NCBI GenBank assembly: GCA_035504175.1
Contig: DATJSJ010000045.1
Location: 16,628 to 80,627 of the forward strand
DNA length: 64,000 nt
Direction of reading: 5' to 3'
Source: DATJSJ01 sp035504175
Lineage (GTDB): Bacteria > Pseudomonadota > Alphaproteobacteria > Acetobacterales > Acetobacteraceae
The position numbers were made by a program, and so were the translations under genes. Shown here in pieces: positions 1 through 7,878 of this stretch. The notes under the pieces were generated by a model. It ran no database searches and was not told the DNA's origin. It saw only the letters and a list, made by a program, of their open reading frames with translations. The number at the start of each line of letters is the position of its first letter. Position 1 is the first letter of the stretch.

Positions 1-424
1 TCGCCAGGTCGCAGGCGCGGCAGAGCCCGGCCGGCCCGTCCAGGCCGAGCGCCGCCGCGTGCGCCGCCCGCGTCATCCCGGCCACCCCGCGCATCGGGTA
101 GAACGGCCGGTCAGGCGCGAGCTCGTCCAGGCCGGTGCAGACCTCGAAGAAGCCGGGACGCCGCGCCAGCCCGCGCAGGAAGCCGGGGAAGTCGCCGCTC
201 AGCCGGTGCCGGGCGACATAGGCGCGCGGCAGGCCGAGCGGGAAATCGACGCCGAGCGCGACGGCGGCGCTTGGCAGCCTGGCACGAAGCCGGGGCAGCA
301 ATGTCGCGACCGGTCCGACCAACTCGGGCGCCGCGAGGGTCCACCCATCGCCGCCCGGCCGTGCCACCGCCATCCAGCGCTTGCGCGGATCGGCGCTCCA
401 ATCGGCGTGCGCCGCCAGGATCAC
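1..424 (-). CDS. Conserved hypothetical protein, 3' end beyond window edge (possible RNase H-fold/DUF429-like)
   Basis: An open minus-strand frame of 141 codons that runs off the left edge. The start is a GTG, because an in-frame TGA lies about 27 bases upstream. The protein opens with an AHADWS segment (an early Asp on a predicted first strand), then GVDFPLGLPRAY, FYPMRGVAGMT and a C-terminal CRAC pair. The early Asp and the GVDFPLGLP strand recall the RNase H-like fold of DUF429 proteins, but that is an inference from pattern only. GC-rich third positions and a sensible protein in this frame, against arginine-rich nonsense in the overlapping frames, support it as the real gene. Function unknown. 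Confidence 0.65.
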   Translation of the reverse strand, partial: MILAAHADWSADPRKRWMAVARPGGDGWTLAAPELVGPVATLLPRLRARLPSAAVALGVDFPLGLPRAYVARHRLSGDFPGFLRGLARRPGFFEVCTGLDELAPDRPFYPMRGVAGMTRAAHAAALGLDGPAGLCRACDLA

Positions 425-545
425 GCGGCGCCCGCCGGGTTCGGTCCCTCACGCTGCGAGCGGGCGGCGGGGTCGGTTCTGTCCTGGCGCGCTGCGGCCC
501 CGCCGGCGCCGCGCGCGATGCTGCCGGTGCTGCGGCCCGGCGGCG

Positions 546-758
546 TCAGAGCGGGCGCTGCGCCCGCTCCAGCAGCCGGCCGAGCAGGCCAGGCTTCTTC
601 GTCGCCTCGGCCTTGGCCGCCTCCGCCTTCTGCCGTGCCCGGGCCTCGGCTTCCTGCTGCTTCTGCTTCGACTGCAGCCACTTCTCCAGCGACATGCCGG
701 CCTTCGCGGCGCGCCGCGCCTCGTAGCTGCGCTGGCCCTCGGACATCGGCTTGGTCAT
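546..758 (-). CDS. Small basic Ala/Lys/Glu-rich hypothetical protein (70 aa)
   Basis: A 70-residue protein starting MTKPMSEGQRSYEARR. Residues 20-55 are dominated by Ala, Lys, Glu and Gln and should form one long charged helix, followed by KKPGLLGRLLERA. There is no signal peptide or membrane segment. I chose the ATG preceded by a GAGAG stretch; longer upstream reading gives arginine/proline-rich sequence that is not protein-like. It is transcribed away from the DUF1491 gene, with about 80 bases between the two starts. I do not recognise the family. A nucleic-acid-binding or structural role is possible but cannot be shown here. Confidence 0.6.
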   Translation of the reverse strand: MTKPMSEGQRSYEARRAAKAGMSLEKWLQSKQKQQEAEARARQKAEAAKAEATKKPGLLGRLLERAQRPL

Positions 759-839
759 CTCTCGCGCATCTCCCGCCTGGCCGCGTGTTCTGGCAGGAGG
801 GGTGGCCGGCTTCAAGCGCGGCCCGGACGGGAGACCAAA

Positions 840-1175
840 ATGGCCGAGGCGCGGGTCAAGGCAGGATTGTGGGTGCGGATGGCGTTGCGGCTGGCGGACC
901 TGGCCGGTCGGCCGGGGGCGGTGCTGCGCCGGGGCGATGCCGACGCCGGCGGCATCCTGGTCGTGCTGCGCGGGCGCGACGGGCTCGTCGTGCTGAGCCA
1001 GGTGCGCGGCGCCGGCGGCGAGGCGGCCTGGATGCGCGCGACCGGCGCCGATCCGGTCGGGCAGGAGGCGGCGGACGCCTATGTCGCGCGGCAGGTCGGG
1101 CGCGACCCCGACCTCTGGGTGATCGAGTTCGACGCGCCGGATCTGCGGCCGCCGTTCGAGGCGAAACTGCTCTGA
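840..1175 (+). CDS. DUF1491 family protein
   Basis: A 111-residue soluble protein. Its features, ALRLADLAGRPGAVLRRGDADAGGILVVL followed by a tryptophan-containing WMRATG strand and a C-terminal DLWVIEFDAP, fit the alphaproteobacterial DUF1491 family, which has no assigned function to my knowledge. The ATG is preceded by GGGAG at good spacing. It is divergent from the small basic gene on the left and stands alone, with a 200-base gap before the next gene. Length is normal for the family. Confidence 0.8.
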   Translation: MAEARVKAGLWVRMALRLADLAGRPGAVLRRGDADAGGILVVLRGRDGLVVLSQVRGAGGEAAWMRATGADPVGQEAADAYVARQVGRDPDLWVIEFDAPDLRPPFEAKLL

Positions 1176-1378
1176 GTCTGCCGCGACCGCGCCGAAGCAT
1201 GGCGCGAATCCCGGTGCAGCGCGGTCCTGACCGGGCCGCCGTTTCATTGTCCCGGTGCCGGCAGGAATGCCAGGATGCGCGCGCGCGTCGCCCGGCCGGT
1301 GGCGGGTTCGGCTGCGCCGCCGGGAGGAAGCAGCGCCCCGGACCGGCGACCCGGCCGGCGGGAGGAGCGGACGAAGGC

Positions 1379-2764
1379 ATGGTCCAACTGGCGTTGCTGC
1401 TGCTTGGCCTGGAGGCGGTGCAGCGGCACTGGCTGCCGCTGGCGACGATCGGCGCCGCGTGGGGACTGCTCGGCGCCCTCGTCATCATCGATCCGCTGGA
1501 CGGCGTGCAGAACATCACGCTGCACACGCTCGGCTTCCTGCTGGTGATCGAGGGCGCTTCGGCGCTGCTCGCCCTCCTGGTCTCGGCCGCGAAGGCCCGG
1601 CTCGTGGCGCTCCGCTCGGTCGCCCTGATCCTGGCCGGGCTGATGATCATCGAGACGCCCTGGCGCAACCTGATGCTGGTCAGCATCCTGTTCGGCCTCG
1701 GTCTGCTGGTGGACGGAACGGTGCGCGCGATCTCCACCCTGCTGGTCCGCTTCCCGGGCTGGCGGATCGCGCTCGTCGCCACCGGGATCGAGCTCGTGCT
1801 CGCCGTCCTGGCGCTCGCACCATGGCCGGTCTCGTACGAGGCCACCGTGCCGTTCTGCGTCGGCATCGCGCTCATCCTCTCAGGCTGGACGGTGCTGCGC
1901 TCCGCCATCCTGCTGCGCGACCTGCCGCCGGACGCGCCGATCACCAGCCTGCCGATCTTCGAACACGAGCGCGGCTGGCACCTCCCGGTCACGCTCCCGC
2001 CGTCGGATGACAATGCGGCGGAAACCGGCGAGCGGATGATCGTGCATGTCTGGACGCCGCTTGCCTCGGCGACGGATCCGCGCCGGCGGCCGCTGCTCGA
2101 TCGCTATGTCGCCGCCGTCGACCGCCGCGGCACGGTGTCGACCGGGCACGCAGCGCTGGAAATGCCGCCCGATCTCTACATCAGCCACTATCGCGCGGAG
2201 GAACTCGACCGCAGCGGACTGGAGTTCCGTCAGGCCCTGCATGCCGGGCGGCAGAACGACGTCTCCGGCCGCTTCCTGCCGAGCTACGCCGGCGAGGCGG
2301 CGGAGTGGTGCGACTCGACCGCGCGGGTCGCCTTCCACAATTTCAGCGCCGCCCGGCTGCGCGCCTTCTGGGCGGCGTACCGGCAGGACCCGACCTACAA
2401 CCTGACCAACCGGAACTGCTCGGTCGTGGTGGCGATGGCCCTCGACGCGGCGCTCGAAGGCGTGCTCGGCGAGGGAGCGGTGTGGTCGCGGCTGCTGCGG
2501 CTCATTCTGCATCCGGACCTCATCCTGGCCACGGTGCTGCGCAAGCGGGCGCAGACGATGACCTGGACGCCCGGGCTGGTCCTCGACTACGCGCGCTCGC
2601 TGCGGCGGGTGGTGGAGCCGCCGGAGACGCCCTGGATCGGCGTGTTGCGCCAGGCGATCGCCCGCTATCGCCAGCTCCGGCGCCAGCGCCTGCATGGTGC
2701 CGCGCCCGAGGCGGCATCCGCCTCCCGGTCGGCCGTCGCGGCGCGGCCGGGCGACGCAGGATGA
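1379..2764 (+). CDS. HdeD/DUF308-type membrane protein fused to a putative papain-like C-terminal domain
   Basis: A 461-residue protein. Residues 1-180 contain about six hydrophobic segments arranged as in HdeD/DUF308 acid-resistance membrane proteins. Those normally end near 190 residues, so residues 200-461 are an extra domain. That domain contains STGHAALEM (His257) and, later, YNLTNRNCSVVVA (Cys347). A His followed by a Cys in an N-C helix start is the order seen in circularly permuted papain-like families such as PPPDE/DUF862, LRAT and DUF4105-like proteins, so a membrane-tethered thiol hydrolase is possible. This is inference. The start is the ATG behind GGAGGAG; the open frame continues upstream but encodes low-complexity sequence. 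Its stop overlaps the MFS start by 4 bases (ATGA), so the two are translationally coupled. Confidence 0.75.
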   Translation: MVQLALLLLGLEAVQRHWLPLATIGAAWGLLGALVIIDPLDGVQNITLHTLGFLLVIEGASALLALLVSAAKARLVALRSVALILAGLMIIETPWRNLMLVSILFGLGLLVDGTVRAISTLLVRFPGWRIALVATGIELVLAVLALAPWPVSYEATVPFCVGIALILSGWTVLRSAILLRDLPPDAPITSLPIFEHERGWHLPVTLPPSDDNAAETGERMIVHVWTPLASATDPRRRPLLDRYVAAVDRRGTVSTGHAALEMPPDLYISHYRAEELDRSGLEFRQALHAGRQNDVSGRFLPSYAGEAAEWCDSTARVAFHNFSAARLRAFWAAYRQDPTYNLTNRNCSVVVAMALDAALEGVLGEGAVWSRLLRLILHPDLILATVLRKRAQTMTWTPGLVLDYARSLRRVVEPPETPWIGVLRQAIARYRQLRRQRLHGAAPEAASASRSAVAARPGDAG

Positions 2765-3933
2765 TCCCGGACGGGGCGCCACCCGCAACCGACGCGCGGC
2801 AGCCCTTTCACACCCGCCTCGCGGTCATCGCCGTCGCGGCGATGTTCGGCCTCACCTACAGCCTGGCGGCGCCGCTGATCGCCCTCCGCCTCGCCGCTTC
2901 CGGGCTGGACGATGCCTGGGTCGGTGCCAACGCCGCCATGCACGCCGTGGGCGTGCTGCTGATCGCGCCGGTGCTGCCGCTGCTCGTCGTCCGTTTCGGG
3001 ATGCGCCGCCTGGTTCTCGCCGCCCTGCTGCTGGCGGCGCTCGTCCTCGCCGCATTCGCCGCCGATCCGCCGGTCTGGCTCTGGTTCGTCTTGCGGCTGA
3101 TGCTCGGCATCGCCTCCGAGACGCTGTTCGTGCTGTCCGAGACCTGGACGAGCCAGCTCGCCGGCGAGGCCAGCCGCGCCCGGATCATGGCCTCCTACAT
3201 GACGGCGATGTCGCTCGGCTTCGCGGCCGGGCCATTGCTGCTGTCGGTGACCGGCACGCAAGGGGCGCTGCCCTTCCTGGCCGGGGCGGTGCCGTTGCTG
3301 GTTGCGATGGCAGTGATCGCCGCGCCGGGCCTCGCGGCGCCGCCGGTGGCGGCACCCGGCAAAGGCGGGCTGTTTCGCGCCTTCGGCCTGGCACCCCTGG
3401 CACTGGCGGCGACGGTGGTGAACGCCGCGGTGGAGGCGGCCGGCCTGTCCTTCCTCGCCCTCTACGCGATCGGGCTCGGATGGCCGCAGGGCCGCGCCAC
3501 CGGCCTGGTTTCGACCATGATGGTGGGCGCGATCGGGCTGCAACTGCCGATCGGCTGGCTGGGCGACCGGATGGACCGGCTGCGGCTGGTCGCGCTGCTG
3601 GCGCTCACCTCGGCGGTCGGCGCGCTGCTCTGGCCCCTGGTGCTGGCCCACCGCTGGGCCAGTTTCGCCCTGGTGTTCGTCTGGGGCGGCGTGTTCGTCG
3701 GCATCTATACGGTCATGCTGACGATCGTCGGCAGCCGCTTCCGCGGCGCCGATCTCGTCGGCATCTATGCCGCGATGGGCCTGACCTGGGGTGTCGGGGC
3801 GCTGCTTGGCCCGACGATCGCGGGTTTCGCCATGGAGGCGCTGCCGCACGGACTGCCGCTGTTCGTGGCCGTCGCCTGCCTTGGCTTTCTCGCTTTCGTC
3901 ATGCTTCGCCGTCGCCGCCTTGCGCCTGCCTGA
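2761..3933 (+). CDS. MFS transporter (YcaD/sugar-efflux-like)
   Basis: A 390-residue protein with about 12 hydrophobic segments and the loop between TM2 and TM3 reading VRFGMRRLVL, the position of the MFS signature. A second-half GWLGDRMDRLRLVALL is the matching D-R-rich loop. The N-half RLMLGIASETLFVLSETW resembles the YcaD/MFS_1 subgroup, where an acidic pair follows TM4. It probably exports a small molecule, with the substrate not predictable. The ATG overlaps the TGA of the HdeD-fusion gene, so both are probably made from one message. A GC-rich imperfect hairpin lies just after the stop. Confidence 0.85.
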   Translation: MIPDGAPPATDARQPFHTRLAVIAVAAMFGLTYSLAAPLIALRLAASGLDDAWVGANAAMHAVGVLLIAPVLPLLVVRFGMRRLVLAALLLAALVLAAFAADPPVWLWFVLRLMLGIASETLFVLSETWTSQLAGEASRARIMASYMTAMSLGFAAGPLLLSVTGTQGALPFLAGAVPLLVAMAVIAAPGLAAPPVAAPGKGGLFRAFGLAPLALAATVVNAAVEAAGLSFLALYAIGLGWPQGRATGLVSTMMVGAIGLQLPIGWLGDRMDRLRLVALLALTSAVGALLWPLVLAHRWASFALVFVWGGVFVGIYTVMLTIVGSRFRGADLVGIYAAMGLTWGVGALLGPTIAGFAMEALPHGLPLFVAVACLGFLAFVMLRRRRLAPA

Positions 3934-4099
3934 GGCGGGCCGGATCGGAGTCGGCCGGCCTTGTGGCAGGCGCGCAACACCGCGTCAAAAATGGGACGGT
4001 TGGCTCGTCCGTGAAAGCCTGCATGCTGGCCTCCCGCGGGCAACATACTCACCTTGGCGCCGGTGCCGCGGCGGCACCTCCGTACGAGAGGATCGAACG

Positions 4100-5200
4100 A
4101 TGAAGCGCGCGCTGCTGACCGCGACGCTGCTTGGGCTGTCCGGGGCGGCCGTACCTCGCCTGGCACAGGCCCAGCCGGTCTCCGGCCTCTATATCGGCGG
4201 CGGCGGCGGCTTCAATTACCTGCAGGACGAGGCGATCACCGCCTATTCCGCGCTCGGAACCAAGACGGCGCTGAACGGCGTCAACACCTCGTTCAATGGC
4301 GGCGTGGTCGGACTCGGCAGCATCGGCTGGGGCTTCGGTAACGGCTTCCGGGTCGAAGTCGAGGGCAACTACCGGCACAACCGCATCAGCCCGGGCACGC
4401 TGCCGTCCTACGTCGTGTCCGACGGGGGCAGCGAGGACAAGTACGGGACGATGGTCAACGTCCTGTTCGACATGGATATCGGCCTGCCCTGGCTGTATCC
4501 GTATGTGGGCGGCGGCGCCGGCTACAGCTGGGTGCACCAGACCGAGAAGACGAGCTTCGCCGACGGCACCGAAAGCACCTTCGGCGGCACGCAGGGCTCC
4601 TTTGCGTACCAGGTGATCCTCGGCCTCTCTTTCCCGATCGCGCCGGTGGTCGGCCTGTCGGCAACGGTCGAGTACCGGTTCTTCGGCCTCGCCGGAAACC
4701 GCGACTTCACCGGCAGTGTCGCCGGACCCGGCGGCACCTTCTCGCAGACCCGCTATACGACCAACGACTACAATCACAGTGCGCTGGTCGGGCTGCGCTA
4801 CGCCTTCAACGTGCCGCCGCCGCCGCCGCCGCCGGCCCCGGCCCCGGTCGCCGCCCCGGCTCCGGCGCCATCACGCACCTATCTGGTGTTTTTCGATTGG
4901 GACCGGGCGGATCTGACGCCGCGGGCGCGGGAAATCATCGCCGAGGCGGCGCAGAACTCGACCCGGGTGCAGTACACGCGGATCGTGGTGAACGGCTACA
5001 CCGACACGTCCGGCACGCCGGCGTATAACCTGCGCCTGTCGATGCGGCGCGCCGACGCGGTGAAGGCGGAGCTGATCCGCGACGGTGTTCCGGCGAACGT
5101 GATCGACACGCATGGCTACGGCGAGACGCATCTGCTGGTCCCGACCGGACCGGGCGTCCGCGAGCCGCAAAACCGGCGCGTGGAAATCATTCTGAAATGA
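4100..5200 (+). CDS. OmpA-family outer membrane protein, first of a tandem pair
   Basis: A 366-residue protein. Residues 1-24 form a signal peptide ending AQA. Residues 25-235 form an 8-strand beta-barrel domain with alternating aromatics (GLYIGGGGGFNYL, EVEGNYRHN, ATVEYRFFGL, LVGLRYAFN). A PPPPPPPAPAPVAAPAPAP linker follows, then an OmpA-like peptidoglycan-binding domain (FFDWDRADLT, GYTDTSGTPAYNLRLS-RRA). It should anchor the outer membrane to the cell wall. The ATG follows GAGAGGATCG. The gene directly downstream is a paralogue with a nearly identical 3' end, which points to duplication and later conversion. Confidence 0.93.
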   Translation: MKRALLTATLLGLSGAAVPRLAQAQPVSGLYIGGGGGFNYLQDEAITAYSALGTKTALNGVNTSFNGGVVGLGSIGWGFGNGFRVEVEGNYRHNRISPGTLPSYVVSDGGSEDKYGTMVNVLFDMDIGLPWLYPYVGGGAGYSWVHQTEKTSFADGTESTFGGTQGSFAYQVILGLSFPIAPVVGLSATVEYRFFGLAGNRDFTGSVAGPGGTFSQTRYTTNDYNHSALVGLRYAFNVPPPPPPPAPAPVAAPAPAPSRTYLVFFDWDRADLTPRAREIIAEAAQNSTRVQYTRIVVNGYTDTSGTPAYNLRLSMRRADAVKAELIRDGVPANVIDTHGYGETHLLVPTGPGVREPQNRRVEIILK

Positions 5201-5413
5201 TCGCGCTTTTGGCTCAGCTCCGGAATCATCACGCAGCTGTGTTACGTGGGGCTGTGTCGGTTCGGCAACATGCGTTGGAAAAGCATCACAGCCGTCTCGC
5301 CTCCGGGCGGATCGAACGTTAGTGTTGGACATCGGAAGGCGGGGGGACGAGTCCCGAGCCACCAGGCCCCCGGCTGCGTGCGAGCGCAGGTCAAGTTAGA
5401 GGAGATGAAGAGA

Positions 5414-6559
5414 ATGAAGCTCCGCAATGCGCTGCTGGCCGCGACCGTGCTGGCCGTGCCTGTTGGTGCGAAAGCGCAGGCGATCAGCGGCCTGTACGTG
5501 GGCGCCGGCGTCGGGTGGAATTACCTGCAGAACCGGAACGTCAACTCGGTCAGTAATGCCAATATCGCCAATGCACCCGGCACGGTGAACCAGCTGAATT
5601 TCGGTGGTGACGGCTGGCTTGGCCTGGCGAGCATCGGTTGGGGCTTCGGCAATGGTGTGCGGGCCGAAGTCGAGGGCAACTACCGCTGGAACCATGTGAG
5701 CGGTGCGAGCGGCACGGTCTGGCCGGGTGGCGCGAACAGCGGCTTCGAGCAGAAAGCCGGCGTGATGGTCAACGTGCTGTATGACTTCGAGCCGTCGATG
5801 ATCGGCCTGCCGATCTCGCCCTATATCGGCGTCGGCGTCGGCTGGCAGAATGTCGACGAGCACGGCATCAACATATTTGGCGGCCAGGGCACGACCCCGA
5901 ACCCCGGCAACCCGGCAGGCCAGTACCTCTACCACCTGAACAGCGACACCAACGACTTCGCCTACCAGGCGATCCTCGGCGTCGCCGTGCCGCTGACCAG
6001 CATCACCCCGGGCCTGGCGCTGACCGCCGAGTACCGCTTCCTCGGCACCGCCGGCAGCGACAGCTACAAGACGCAATACTTCCAGCCGGGCAGCGCCACC
6101 CAGGCGACCATCAAGCTGGGCAACGACTTCAACCACAGCGTCCTGGTCGGCTTCCGCTACGCCTTCAATGCCGCCCCGCCGCCGCCGCCGCCGGCGCCCG
6201 CTCCGGTCGCCGCCCCGGCTCCGGCACCGTCGCGCACCTACCTCGTGTTCTTCGACTGGGATCGCGCCGACCTGACGCAGCGCGCACGCCAGATCATCGC
6301 CGAGGCGGCGCAGAATTCGACCCGGGTGCAGTACACGCGGATCGTGGTGAACGGCTACACCGATACGTCCGGCACGCCGGCGTACAACCTGCGCCTGTCG
6401 GTCCGGCGCGCCAACGCGGTGAAGGCGGAGCTGATCCGCGACGGTGTTCCGGCGAACGTGATCGAGACGCATGGCTACGGCGAGACGCATCTGCTGGTCC
6501 CGACCGGACCGGGCGTCCGCGAGCCGCAAAACCGGCGCGTGGAAATCATCCTGCGCTGA
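5414..6559 (+). CDS. OmpA-family outer membrane protein, second of a tandem pair
   Basis: A 381-residue protein with a signal peptide (residues 1-23, ending AQA), a beta-barrel domain to about residue 245, a Pro/Ala linker and an OmpA C-terminal domain (NLRLSVRRANAVKAEL). I prefer the ATG 9 bases inside the longest frame: the GAGGAG ribosome site touches the first ATG but sits about 8 bases before the second. The barrel is clearly diverged from the upstream copy and carries longer loops (GGQGTTPNPGNPAG), while the last 250 bases of the two genes differ at only about ten positions. A 213-base gap separates the two genes; transcription ends at the terminator just downstream. Confidence 0.93.
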   Translation: MKLRNALLAATVLAVPVGAKAQAISGLYVGAGVGWNYLQNRNVNSVSNANIANAPGTVNQLNFGGDGWLGLASIGWGFGNGVRAEVEGNYRWNHVSGASGTVWPGGANSGFEQKAGVMVNVLYDFEPSMIGLPISPYIGVGVGWQNVDEHGINIFGGQGTTPNPGNPAGQYLYHLNSDTNDFAYQAILGVAVPLTSITPGLALTAEYRFLGTAGSDSYKTQYFQPGSATQATIKLGNDFNHSVLVGFRYAFNAAPPPPPPAPAPVAAPAPAPSRTYLVFFDWDRADLTQRARQIIAEAAQNSTRVQYTRIVVNGYTDTSGTPAYNLRLSVRRANAVKAELIRDGVPANVIETHGYGETHLLVPTGPGVREPQNRRVEIILR

Positions 6560-6601
6560 TCCGGGAGGGGCGCGGCAACGCGCTCCTTCGACGTCCCTGG
6601 C

Positions 6602-6634
6602 GCGGCGCACCTCAGAGTGCGCCGCTTTTCTTTT
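6602..6634 (+). terminator. Intrinsic terminator after the OmpA pair
   Basis: A perfect 9-bp GC-rich stem (GCGGCGCAC / GTGCGCCGC) with a 6-base loop, followed directly by TTTTCTTTT. It lies 43 bases after the second OmpA stop and is the clearest factor-independent terminator in the window. Confidence 0.93.
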
Positions 6635-6766
6635 GTCGGAAGATCTCCCGCGCCGCGCGCGGCCGGCTTCGGGCCCGGCGCTCGAGCCGGAGCAATGCCC
6701 GGATGGCGCCCGGCCGCAGCGCTGCCCATTCTCCGTGTCGCAAGAGGCCGCCTCGGGAGATCGGGC

Positions 6767-7801
6767 ATGACCGACGATCAGCGTTGGGATTTCGTGGTGC
6801 AGCGGCAGGCGGGTGACTTCCTGTACGCGGTCACCTCGATGGGAATCTATTGCCGCCCCGGTTGCCCGTCGCCGCGGCCCTTGCGGCGCAACGTGCGCTT
6901 CTTCGCCGATGTGGGCGAGGCGGCGGCGGCGGGGTTTCGCCCGTGCCGGCGCTGCGACCCCGACGGCACCCGGGCGGATCTGGCGCGCGCGGTGGTGCAG
7001 GATGCCTGCGGCGCCATCGAGGCGTCGGAGACTATCCCGTCACTGGACAGCCTGGCGCGGCGCGCCGGCTATTCGCGCTTCCACTTCCTGCGGCTGTTCC
7101 GCGACGTGACCGGCGTCACGCCGCGCAGCTATGCCGAGGGCGTGCGCGCCCGGCGCCTGCAGCGGGCGCTGGCCGGCGGCGAGCGCGTCGCCGAGGCGGT
7201 GGCCGGCTCCGGCTTCGGCTCGGAGAGCCGGGTCTATGAGCGGACCGGACGGCTGCTCGGCATGACCCCCGGTGCGGCGCGCCGCGGCGGCCGCGGCGAA
7301 GTGATCCACACCGCCTTCGCCGACAGCCCGTTCGGCCGGCTGCTGCTCGGAGCGACGGCGCGGGGCGTGTGCTTCCTCGGCTTCGGCGAGCCGGACGAGG
7401 CGCTGCTCGGCGACCTGCGCCGCCGCTTCCCGGGCGCCGCGATCGAGCCGGACGATGCCGGGCTGGCGACGCATCTGCGGACGGTGCTGGCCTTCATGGC
7501 CGAGCCGGCGGCGGCACTCGACCTGCCGCTCGATTTGCGCGGCACGGCATTCCAGCGTCGCGTCTGGGAGGCCCTGTGCCGCATCCCGCCGGGCGAGACC
7601 CGCAGCTACGCGGCGGTCGCGGCGGCGATCGGCCAGCCGCGTGCGGTCCGGGCGGTGGCGCGCTCCTGCGCCACCAATCCGGTCTCGCTGGCCGTGCCGT
7701 GTCACCGCGTGGTCGGACGTGACGGCTCCCTCACCGGCTATCGCTGGGGCATCGCGCGCAAGCGCGCGCTGCTGGAGCAGGAGGCGCGCGCCAGACATTG
7801 A
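6767..7801 (+). CDS. ada: Bifunctional Ada: methyl-sensing transcriptional activator and O6-methylguanine-DNA methyltransferase
   Basis: A 344-residue protein with the full Ada layout. The N-terminal zinc/methyl-phosphotriester domain has Cys29, Cys33, Cys60 and Cys63, the same spacing as E. coli Cys38/42/69/72, so Cys29 should be the sensor that accepts methyl from phosphotriesters. Residues 75-170 form an AraC-type helix-turn-helix (RAGYSRFHFLRLFRDVTGVTP). The C-terminal MGMT domain carries PCHRV with the suicide Cys312 and the substrate-site RAVARSCATNPV. It repairs alkylated DNA and should induce its own regulon. The ATG follows GGGAGATCGGGC. It is monocistronic, between the OmpA terminator and a hairpin shared with pyk. 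Confidence 0.95.
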   Translation: MTDDQRWDFVVQRQAGDFLYAVTSMGIYCRPGCPSPRPLRRNVRFFADVGEAAAAGFRPCRRCDPDGTRADLARAVVQDACGAIEASETIPSLDSLARRAGYSRFHFLRLFRDVTGVTPRSYAEGVRARRLQRALAGGERVAEAVAGSGFGSESRVYERTGRLLGMTPGAARRGGRGEVIHTAFADSPFGRLLLGATARGVCFLGFGEPDEALLGDLRRRFPGAAIEPDDAGLATHLRTVLAFMAEPAAALDLPLDLRGTAFQRRVWEALCRIPPGETRSYAAVAAAIGQPRAVRAVARSCATNPVSLAVPCHRVVGRDGSLTGYRWGIARKRALLEQEARARH

Positions 7802-7806
7802 TGCGA

Positions 7807-7830
7807 GTCCGGGACCGTCGGGTCCCGGAC
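7807..7830. terminator. Bidirectional hairpin between convergent ada and pyk
   Basis: A perfect 10-bp stem (GTCCGGGACC / GGTCCCGGAC) with a GTCG loop, 5 bases after the ada stop and about 50 bases from the pyk stop on the other strand. There is no T-run, so it may act with Rho or as a 3' stabiliser. Confidence 0.65.
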
Positions 7831-7878
7831 AGCATCGAACCGCGCCGCAGTTCGACGGGGCAGTGCCCGGGACCTGGA

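Noticed and set aside
59..1378. Long plus-strand frame ahead of the HdeD gene
   Set aside because: It is arginine/proline/alanine-rich nonsense and overlaps better-supported genes on both strands; the real start is at 1379.
6767..7801. Ada as two separate genes (AraC regulator and MGMT)
   Set aside because: One continuous frame with Ada-like cysteine spacing and both domains in the normal order; no internal start is needed.
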